From positions 3,348,001 to 3,412,000 of the forward strand of contig JAUDYN010000003.1 in NCBI GenBank assembly GCA_030407005.1: 64,000 bases of DNA. The letters run 5' to 3'. How positions within the stretch are numbered: position 1 is the first letter of the stretch; each line of letters opens with the position of its first letter. A program made the position numbers and the translations under genes. Of this stretch, positions 55,268 to 64,000 are shown piece by piece. This DNA is from Desarmillaria ectypa (Eukaryota > Basidiomycota > Agaricomycetes > Agaricales > Physalacriaceae). The notes under the pieces are model-generated. The model made no database searches. It worked only from the letters and a program-made list of their open reading frames with translations, and had not been told where the DNA came from.

Positions 55268-57777
55268 TCAGACTGGGGATTGAACGTGGCCACATTGGAA
55301 TTCATAGTGCTTGCTAACTATGGATCCACCGATCTCTTCGGATCCAGTCGACTGCTTTTGCTCTTCAATGCAAGAACAAAGAAATATGCCTTGACATTTT
55401 CCATTGATACTGGAGCATTTCATGTTCACAAGCCGTTCCCAATCATTTGAAGACACTTTGGTTATGTTTTGCCTGGGAAGGGACAGATCTCATCAGAAAA
55501 ACGCGGAGAGTATTGTGGCGCTTACACCTCAAACAAATGATCTGCCAGTTCGCGACCGTTGCTTCTCAGAACTTTGAAATGGCTGCATACATATTGCTTT
55601 ACATAATAGTCCCAGGTGTAAACAATTTCCTTGTCTGATTTTTCGGAAATGTTGACGCGTTCTAGCTTTTCTCCGTTGTCGAGTAATTTCCATGCACGTG
55701 GATTGACACTCGAGTGGTCGTGATGACACTGTTGAAGTACGATCATATCCTGTGGTACGCGCTAATAGCAGAAGAACCTACCGCAGCATTTTGCCCCTGC
55801 ATGACGAATTCGGCTGATACATATTACGCGACAGTCCAGTGAGTTCATATCTTCGCCCGTCGCAGTCTCTGGGTTTAGGCCACAGGTTTCAAGGATATCC
55901 TGCACCCTTTTGAGCGCTTCTCCGTTGACCACGTACTAGCTCGCCGACACAGCCACGTTCGCGTCGGGCAACATATGCATCAGTGCATAGGTCTTCCAGT
56001 TTCCAGGATTGAATTCGATTTCCCTACGTTTATACTGCAACGCACAGCGATGAGCCAAGACATAAGGATATTGGTGGAGGTGGTGGTAATAGTTGCAGGT
56101 GAAAAAGACGTAGCAAGATTGAGATCCGGTTTCAAACCTGCCTTCTCCATCAGACCTTTAAGCCCAGGGCCTGGATCTTCCACCACTTGGCTGCAACTTT
56201 TGGAAGATCGACCCATGCTACCTTCAACGGTTCGGTGATATCCTGATTCAAGGACGTGTCAAATAATATTTTTGAGAAAGGCTTCAACAATGCAGCATCC
56301 AACGCCTTCAGAAACATAGGAAACAGGGGAATATCGCGTGTAACGTCGGAGTAGGCACTAGCGAATGAGCAAGCCCTTTTGTGGACAGCGGACCTCATCT
56401 CCCAATTCATTCTGGCAGTTTTATGCCTTTCGACTATGAAGATCATTGTACCTGACATGGTGGACCAGGCTCGAACGCCAAGCACCAGCCCGGAAGCGTC
56501 ACCGAGGAAGGTTTGACCCTATACCTCGCTCCGTCAAAAGCCGTGGCTGCCTCACTAATGTATGGTTGCGTAGCTCATCAATAAGACCACCACGCTGCAT
56601 TTCCTTGCCTCATCCTAGAATAATTAGACGTTCAATGACTCTGAAATGCCTGAGGTGTGTTTACATAACAATCGAAGCAAAAACATAGTTACCCCACGAC
56701 CCCGGGGCCGCCAAGCTCGCTGAGGCGATCTTCTACATATCTTACAAATCAATCATCGCATAATCGCGCATTCTGCAAATTCATTACATGAAGGTAACGG
56801 CAATTGCGCATATGAACGTACAGATTGTAAGATGCTATACGCAGCCCGTTTCTTCGATACCCAACTATCCCGCGTTTCATCGCACAATGACTCCGATTCT
56901 TCGTGCAGGGCCTTAATGGCTGGTTCATAGTAGTAGCAATCGAGTCCTGCAATCGATATGCCCAAGTGCAATATCGACGTTATGGAATGTGCTTACGGCC
57001 TGTTGAGCTCGGGAGTTCAACAATGGGAACATAATTCGTAAACGGGTCGGGTTCGCAGGCAGGAAAACTGCAAGAACTGCATTAGGTAAACAGAGAGATA
57101 AAGAAGGAAACAACATACAGGTCAGAACTCTGTAGACATTTCCGACAATATTTGGTCCTTGACTCCCATTGAACATGTGTCGTGTGGCGCAAATAGCTCT
57201 GCCAAGGACATGAGATCGTTGAGAGGGAGAGAAACAGGAGACGACTTCGCTCACAGCGCAATGGTTATCAAACAACAAATGAGCAAACTTTGGTTCAGTC
57301 AGATCATCTGGCGACGGCGGCAACTCTTCAACGTTTTGTCGCGCTCTCTTCCAGACAAAAGTAGAAGAGTGCTGAAGTAAAACCGTGCGAAGGTCTTTGA
57401 TAGTGCTAGAAAGTTGGAGGAGGTCGAGAGGGTCGAAGTTGGAGAGATTTAAAGAAAACATAGTTGTGGCTTAGCCGCAGTGTAAAACTATGCTAGAACT
57501 ATGCTAGACATGCCTCGAAAAGTATGTCCAAAGGCGTTTCTGCCACCTTTTGGAGGGGTCCACGTAGTCTATGATGCTCCATAGAAACTCGAGTGACATT
57601 TTTCGTGTCTTGACTGACTTTCTTGATGCGATGCTTCTTCTTGATAGGGGCCTTGCCTGTATAACCATTGCTGTGGTTGTCTTCAGGTTCGGATGCAATG
57701 TCTTTGTACATCTTCCTAGTCGCTACACGTTGGGATTGTCGTAAAGGAGCCGTGATGGAACAGAAGATGGACGTCAT
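55268..57777 (-). pseudogene. Decayed F-box gene copy
   Basis: Aligns along its length with 51773-54277 but is damaged. The expected start ATG is ACG (57751-57753), although an in-frame ATG lies at 57777. The F-box (VAETPLDILFEACLA, FDPLDLLQLSSTIKDLRTVL) is readable. Near 56165 a frameshift separates KIQALGLK from LMEKAGLKPDLNLATS, and at about 55934 a TAG falls where the intact copy has His (SAS-stop versus SASH). The C-terminal block (NPRAWKLLDNGEKLERVNIS, SNGRELADHL) and the DWE.LVNM block survive. Several independent lesions indicate loss of function. Confidence 0.75.
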
Positions 57778-57995
57778 TGGTTTACTGCACGATGTCCAAG
57801 GATTGGAAATGAAGTTAACTTTGTGTAACACGTGATCGCACCCGCTCCTTTATTGTACTAAAAGGTTAAGTCAAGGTAAAGTATAATTATTCTCGAGGTG
57901 TTCCATATTCCTTCATGAGAGACTTCTGATTTCCCAAACAATACATGTCGGATACAAATACAGCTGCTTTCCGTCTTTAATATCGAAGTACGTAT

Positions 57996-60255
57996 TCACA
58001 CGAACAAGGCCTGCAGAATAGTACGAACGCCCCACGCTCCAGGATCAGGCACTTGTTCCTTCGTCAACAAACTGCTATCGACATAGGCACTCCTTCCAGC
58101 CTTCGCCTTGACGTTTTTCGTATACTCTGCAGCATCCGAAGCCTCCTTCACCGCAGACGGGAAGCCTTGACCCACATTGGTGATGAATGCCGCAAGGGGG
58201 TCGATGAGGGTACGCGAAGGAGGACGAGCACGAGTGTAGGTGTAGAGCTTCGCCAAAGCATCCGACAATGCCGACTTCCATATGTCGTCTGTCACGGTAG
58301 TAGAGGAGCCAGCATTGGCTTGGAGTCCTTGCGCCAAGGCAGAGAAGAATATCCTTCGTCGCAAGCAACACGTTATCACAGCAAAGGACACCAAGGGGAG
58401 ACGACATACGAATAGAGTGCACCACTAGTTCCACCCATCTTCTTTTCAGCGACTTTGGCAATGTCAACAATGTCGTTTACGAGATCGATTCCTTTGATGT
58501 TGCCTGCAGCGATCTCTTCACTGACACCTTCAGAGCCGGATTTCAGTGTAAGTCCTACGGGAGCCGTGAGTTTCATCCAGCGCACTAGTGCCACCATCAA
58601 AAAGGGCGTACCACAATCTCCGTCTCCGGCAATGGTGTCCATTCGGGTGATCTCAGGCTCTTCCTCTACCACAGCTTGACAAGCGCGTTTGATGCCCTCA
58701 ATAAACGCCTTGGGATCTGCCGCTGAGAGGCTGCCAGCTTCTGTTGATTTGGTAGTAATAGTCGACTTGACATCCTTATCCAACGTGAAAGACGTGTTAG
58801 GCTTTGAAGTCGATGTCCACTTCCATCCCGGCGTCTCAGCCTTTGCATCGAGAAGGGAAAGGACCTTCGAAGTCTTTGGCGCGTCCGCGTCTTCATCCCT
58901 TGGAAGGAGTACAAGAGAGATCGAGAACCCGGGCATATTCAGGCTGGTCATGAATGTGCCTGAAATGATTCGCAATACAACAACTTTTCGATTCTTCAAT
59001 TCTTCGTTCGCAGTGTGCGCAATACCACCCAATTCGAGCTCGCTTAGACCTCCGAGGTTATTGACAAGAAGTACAACTTCATCTTTGCCGTCGTTCTTGA
59101 ATGGGAGGAAGGAGCGCTCTTTATCGGTTGTGGACATGATGAGGTCAAGTAACTGCGGGATAAGGACCTTCAGAGGTGGGATAGGCTTGATGCGCTGGTT
59201 TCCCGACTCATTATGGATCCCGAGTCCTATCTCGATCTCATCCGCGGACAAATGGGTCTCACCCGTGGCCGTACCTGGGACATGACAGTGCTCGAGGCCG
59301 ACCCCAATGGTGCCGATACGGGAAGAGACGTATTGGGCGATGCTGTATACTTCATCGAGGCTGCCACCTTGAGCTGACAGCGCCCCGGCAATCTTGTAGA
59401 CGAGGACTACGCCGGCGAGACCTCTGGAAGTTGCATTAGTACTTTCATTACAAATCCTCTGATAACGGTGGGAGAAAATAGGCAGTACGTTCGTGCGCGG
59501 TAACAGTGTACCTGGCAATGATCCCAAAAGGAGAGATTTGAAAGGCCGAAGACAACATGGAATGGCAAAGGCACCGGATGCAATTCACCTTCGACCGACA
59601 ATGTCTCCTTGTGTTTTTCCGACTGCGACGTCGTCACCAACAACTAAGAACTTGACTTGATTCGGTTTCTTGCCATGCTCGGCTGCGTATTGTTCCTTAG
59701 CCAATCCGAAATTCAGCACGTCACCCGTGTAGTTTCTGCATCATTGATATTCGGAAGTCCCTTAAGCGGAAGTAGAATACGTACTTGACGACAATGAGGG
59801 TCCTAGATCGACGTTAGCACAAGATCATCGTGATACAGTCCACCACGACCCACCCGGCATCGTTCTCAACGAGATCAATTCCACGGCGGACCTGGCTAGC
59901 GTTCGGGGATGCAAAGACACTTCCACAAACAGCCGCTGCACGTGTTGTCAGCCTCAGTTCACAATCGGGTTATCATCCATCAGTACAAACCGCTCAGTAT
60001 ACCCTCTCCAACGAAGCCAGCATGCGACGGCTCATGTCCTGAACCTCCACCACATATAACGGCGACTTTGGATGGATCGATAGTTCTTTTGTAGACAACT
60101 AGGCATATTCTGTATTGTGAATCAAATATCAACTGATATCACTTGCCTTGATTCTCTGGGTCGTATGCGAGCTGGGGATTGACCGCGCAGAGGCCCTGTA
60201 GAGACTCCGATACTAGCGTTGCGGGGGCATTCAGGAGGTGCTTCTGCAAGGACAT
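57996..60255 (-). CDS. DAK1: Dihydroxyacetone kinase (DAK1-DAK2 fusion)
   Basis: ATP-dependent dihydroxyacetone/glyceraldehyde kinase of the cytosol. Start [20 protein letters not shown] at 60255. The DAK1 (DhaK) half shows [45 protein letters not shown] and [10 protein letters not shown] (the His that binds substrate covalently in this family). The DAK2 (DhaL) half shows [14 protein letters not shown] (Asp residues that hold Mg-ATP), then [10 protein letters not shown] and, in the last exon, [20 protein letters not shown], ending at 57996. About 590 residues, the usual length of fungal enzymes. Seven or so introns. It detoxifies dihydroxyacetone and serves methanol/glycerol metabolism; a conserved housekeeping gene. 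Confidence 0.92.
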
Positions 60256-60568
60256 GGTGCAGGTCCAAGTTCAAACAGGTCCCGAGTCCGAATATTTCAT
60301 CTGACGGGCAGATGTGGCTCCGGCCCGGAGGAAGGAACCTCGGTCCGGGAAATTTCTTGAAGCCCGTGATATCTATTGCGGAGGGGAAGTGAAAAGAAAA
60401 AGGGGGGTCAACCTAGTGCATTTCAGAATTGAGTATTCTGTGTATTCTTCCTGTTAAAACCAGTCGTGCTACATAACTGTCAATTTTGGAATGTCAATTA
60501 CGTATGCGGGGAAAATCAAATTGAATTCAGAAACATTAATTCACGCCACCACGAGTCGCTTGCTTCTC

Positions 60569-60766
60569 ATGGAGGTACCACGCCCTCGACGCTTTGTTGT
60601 CAGAAAGCGGTACGATGAACCAGGATCAGAGCCCGAAGATGATCCCAGTCCCGACTATAAAGCCCCTAGCGCAAATGCTTCTTTCACTGCTGCTCGACCA
60701 TACATGTCATATCTGAGGAACAGGACTCGTCAAGCACCTGATGAGAAATGCGATTCCCAGACATAG
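60569..60766 (+). pseudogene. F-box-protein N-terminal fragment
   Basis: A 65-codon ORF, MEVPRPRRFVVRKRYDEPGS then EPEDDPSPDYKAPS, resembles the N-terminus of the F-box protein at 54277 (KKTYKDSESEPEDDHSKDY). The F-box itself does not follow. It could be a remnant of another copy, or a tiny unrelated protein. Confidence 0.4.
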
Positions 60767-61431
60767 GAAACAAAGGCATTGTTCATGGACGATTTTGGGG
60801 TCAAAGTACGTATTAACACATCCTTTCCTACTACCTCCTTTGAGAAAATCTATAGTATATCGGTGCTTAAGCATGGATTGGAATGGTTCCTGAACTGCCA
60901 GGCGTCACTATTGCCGAGTATCCTCTCCCCGCCAACCAACATCTATTAGGGGGCCATCTACGGAACGAGATAAGGAATCGATGGGTGAAAATGCACGTCT
61001 ATTCTGTGTTAACCCATGCTAAAAAATCATAATAGCTTCAAGTTCGCCATATGGCCATGCAATAGTATGCATGCTGATAACGACTCATCACGAATGCCGA
61101 AACACTGAAGTTGGCGCCATGGCTTGGGATTGCATATGGTTCAATACAAGCCCTAGCATCATCTGCCCCCGATTCAAGGTCGCTCGGTGCATGAAAGTCC
61201 TCCTCCTTAGGGATGTGGCCTTCTGTAAAACTCGTTAATATATATTACAATAAACTATGATTTACAGAGCGGTTAATTGAGTCGGCTACGACAACATGAA
61301 TAAACCAATTTGACCTTCCCCTGTGCCTTGCAAGTCTTTGATACCGCTGTAGACAACACGTTGGTACTGCACACCATTGTTATTAGCTGCTATCTGTTTC
61401 TCCATCTCGCACTGAGGAATCGGCGCCTTGA
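60767..61431. other. Intergenic, about 660 bp
   Basis: No coding signal above 78 codons and no motif. Nothing recognised. Confidence 0.4.
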
Positions 61432-63508
61432 TCAGTTCCATCTCAAAGGAAGAAACAACACACGTACGTCACCCTCCAGGGCACCGTGGACTACTAGCAC
61501 TGACCGTTCCAGAGTCGTTCGATTCTCGACAAAAGCGAGGCAATGACGATTATCCCTGAAAATGAACGGAACACCTTTCGGATCCTTCAACCAGTGCTCG
61601 ATATCATCAGGTCCTCGGGCTTTAAAGCTAAGTCGGGGCGAAGCACCAGACATCCACGTAACAGGGACAGGGACATTTTTCTCTCTCGTAAATGAGATTA
61701 GCCAATAAGGCTGCCTGGCCCACGGAGGTGTATCTTTTTGAAAGTGAAATATATCCTCCAGTACGCATCCATCCTCTTTTCCCAGATTGTTCATGATTGT
61801 CCATACCATGGATCTTTCAAAAATGTTCTTCTGAGTCTTTCCGAGTACTGGTATTTCTGCATTGACAATTATGGCCTGTTTCATACAGTCCTTGAAGATA
61901 TCGGCGCTAGGAGATCCAAGGGGCGCCACCAGCGATGCCGCGCCATATGCCTCTGTCAAAGCCATGTCGTCGCACACATTCCACGTGAACCAATTCAGTG
62001 ATCGAAGGGAGAGAGAAGGGAGGAGTGACTCCTAGTACAATGAGTTTGGCGAATTCATTCCTTTCAAGTTTCGGTTGAAGAATTGCTAAGTATCCACCAA
62101 TAGAGGAGCCTGGAGACCATCATCGTGAGTATGGGATCTATATGACTATCAGCGAAAATTAATAATGAAACACAGTTGAGTGCGTTTACCATTGAGGATG
62201 TTATGCTCCAGGACGCCACACCCAAAGGATTGCCAAGGATAAACACAGGTGTCTCCTCTCCCTGCACTTCCAGATCCATTGCCTCCACAGGCCGAGAGCC
62301 AGTCGATACTTCAAATGCACTAGATAAAATCCTGTGGTATGGTATTTCTTTGACTCCACTCTGAGTTGCAGACAAGTACATCTCTATCAGCCTCGTAATA
62401 AGTCGTGGTCTGGACACCAGTAAGCCGAGAAAATTCGATAGTAGCACATCAGTGACTCACCAAGGAATAACCGCATCTTGATTCTCACAAGAAGCCTAGG
62501 ATGCATCACTTTCAGATGACGGAGAATGTACTCTTCCAAATCATCACTCTGGAGACACCGGGTATTAGATGCATAGCTTAACAACCCTGATCCCGGGGGA
62601 CAGTGCATCGATATTCAGCATGCTCACGGAAATTTACGATGCCGCACACACAATCGCCCTCGGATACAGAGAGAAATCCATCATCTTGAGCATTCGCGTA
62701 AAGATTGAACATTTTGGTAGAGCCAAGGGTCACGAGTGGCGATGTGCACTTCGTCAAAGGTGATGTATATACTCGATGAGTCGTTGGTGCCATACACGAC
62801 CTTCTTGATAGAGCCACAAAACTTATCCAAGGAATACCAGGCAGCACAGTAGAGCGTTTTGTCATCAAACAATTGCCTACTTTTGCGATGTGGACGAAGA
62901 GATCCTCTGAGTTCGCGAGGCTTGGTGGACAAGCTTGGAGTAGCAAGAGACGGCGGTGGGCATCGAAAGGGGCCAGATTGTGTGATAAAACTAGGTCCAG
63001 AAAGGAGGCAAGAACGCACATCTTCGCATAGATGAGGACGCGGAATGCTCTCCGTGCTGCCTGACCCTCATTCGTACTGTTCGAAGTCGTGTTAACGGTC
63101 TCCACTACCCACTGGACATCGCCTGACCCCGTTGCCCAAGTCGCTTTCTCCTTGGAACAACTAAAATAGACCAAAAAAAACTTTACAACCGCTTCAAACA
63201 GCAGTCTGGTCTTGCCATATCCGGGTAAATCGATGACCGTCCTAGATATCATCAGAACGAGGGGGAGGGAAGGAGGAAAGAGGACTATGTTGCAAAGGAA
63301 ACTTGCAGTTCTTCCTCGTTGGATTGAAATACCTCTTCCCAGCTGGTAACGGCTTCATTGGGGTTACCAAGGCCTGTAAGGATGAGGTGGACCCTGTCCG
63401 CGTCCGGATGATGGATATTGGCATGATATCCTTTTCCGTTGTGCTCTGACAAAAATAGGTAATCCAGGCGTCCTGTTGCATAGTCCTGCAGGACATCAGT
63501 TGTATCAT
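61432..63508 (-). CDS. P-loop NTPase-like protein of an expanded agaric family, possibly frameshifted
   Basis: Read right to left: an N-terminal part (start uncertain, about 63508), then a Walker A-like GYGKTRLLFEAVVKFFLVYF, TGSGDVQWVVE, AARRAFRVLIYAKMCVLASF, LFVHIAK, RQLFDDKTLYCAAWY, a Walker B-like IYITFDEVHIAT, LRHLKVMHPRLLVR, SRPRLITRLIEMYL and an end ILEDIFHFQ-type segment to 61432. GKTRLLFE, ITFDE and the RPR.ITR.IE segment follow a family common in agarics and sometimes linked to crinkler-like proteins. Between LFVHIAK and RQLFDDK (about 62875) the frame changes without a convincing intron, so the gene may be broken. Function unknown. Confidence 0.55.
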
Positions 63509-63821
63509 GACACTGAGGCCTGGTAGTAAAGAATCCTAGGGCTCAAAGATCCTGGCTTATCCGCAGACTGACGTGCAATTTATAGTAGGTATCGCTAGGT
63601 TAAAAAAATGGCGACGCTTGGGCGTATAAAGCTGTCACGTATCTAGGAAAACTCGGAAGTTCGAAACCGTGTAGAGACTGGGTAACAGAGGATTTCTGAA
63701 CTACCAAATTCAGACTTGATCAAGTCGGAATAACCCGGCCAAAAAGTGCAACGCGACATGTCACGTTTGTGACACCTCGCGTTCTTCTTGTCCGCCTCTT
63801 GTCCTCTTGGTCCTAACAAAA

Positions 63822-64000
63822 ATGTCGACATTGCCGACGGAAAAAAATCCCGAAATCAACTTCTCTCCACGTCCAGTGCACAAAAAAATTAAGATAGTCT
63901 CTTCGAATGGCCATGAAGTGGTGTACAGACAGATCTCGACGCGTCGCGTCGTCAATCTTAAGCGGCGAGCAAAGCTATCGATGCTTCCTACTTTGCCATT
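63822..64000 (+). CDS. N-terminus of a probable F-box protein, cut by right edge
   Basis: Open from ATG 63822 to the window end: MSTLPTEKNPEINFSPRPVH, then RRAKLSMLPTLP. A basic region followed by LSMLPTLP-L is how many agaric F-box proteins run into the F-box (LPxLPLDILFEI). The F-box would lie just outside the window, so the call is tentative. Confidence 0.42.
   Translation, partial: MSTLPTEKNPEINFSPRPVHKKIKIVSSNGHEVVYRQISTRRVVNLKRRAKLSMLPTLP

Noticed and set aside
58689..59285. 198-codon plus-strand ORF
   Set aside because: Exact antisense shadow of the dihydroxyacetone kinase exon.
63761..63955. Minus-strand ORF considered as a crinkler-type N-terminus of the NTPase gene
   Set aside because: No LFLAK/LFCxLxG-like start; the plus-strand F-box-like frame over the same DNA is more convincing.

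Overview
The window looks like nuclear DNA of an agaricomycete (mushroom-forming basidiomycete). Genes are split by very short introns (about 45-60 bp, GT...AG), lie on both strands, and include families typical of agaric genomes: UstYa/DUF3328 oxidases, RNYPGGPNAF seven-TM proteins, DUF6534 membrane proteins, agaric F-box proteins and an expanded P-loop NTPase family. Gene models below were built by eye from splice signals and by comparing paralogs inside the window; no database was searched.

Layout. 1-2.4 kb: E(z)/EZH2-type histone H3K27 methyltransferase (minus, C-terminus off the left edge). 3.5-13.8 kb: a ribosomal-peptide (RiPP) locus with a seven-TM protein, a divergent pair of UstYa-type oxidases, a secreted precursor made of five near-identical 22-residue units ending in Kex2 sites, an APC amino-acid permease and a GNAT acetyltransferase. 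14.4-19.2 kb: a type II membrane protein and a cytochrome P450. 19.5-24.3 kb: a second, paralogous RiPP locus (divergent UstYa pair, diverged precursor, seven-TM protein). 25-29.2 kb: a duplicated pair of a small unknown protein and an APH-type kinase, one kinase copy decayed to a relic. 29.5-32.6 kb: AP-3 delta adaptin. 32.9-35 kb: a second E(z)-like gene whose SET domain is lost. 35.4-42.2 kb: DUF6534 membrane protein, relics of it and of another membrane protein, APC15, a TPR fragment and a possible LTR remnant. 42.9-43.9 kb: secreted Pro/Ser-rich protein. 44-48.4 kb: second copies of the permease (internally deleted) and the GNAT. 49.5-51.4 kb: Mn-type CDF transporter. 51.8-57.8 kb: an F-box gene and its decayed copy. 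58-60.3 kb: dihydroxyacetone kinase. 61.4-63.5 kb: P-loop NTPase-like gene. 63.8 kb to the right edge: start of another probable F-box gene.

The main discovery candidate is the pair of RiPP loci. Each precursor has a signal peptide and dibasic cleavage sites. Each sits directly downstream of a divergent UstYa pair and carries the same 16-bp element upstream of its start. In precursor 1 every peptide unit is its own 66-nt exon of identical phase, so units can be gained, lost or skipped without breaking the frame. UstYa proteins are known from ustiloxin-type (dikaritin) pathways in ascomycetes to modify such cores. Here I infer secretion, Kex2 cleavage and UstYa oxidation. The P450, GNAT and permease are plausible but unproven partners.

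The rest is a picture of segmental duplication followed by decay: E(z), APH, F-box, permease, DUF6534 and RING relics all have better-preserved counterparts or known families, which fits a fast-evolving accessory region placed beside conserved genes (AP-3 delta, APC15, CDF, DAK).
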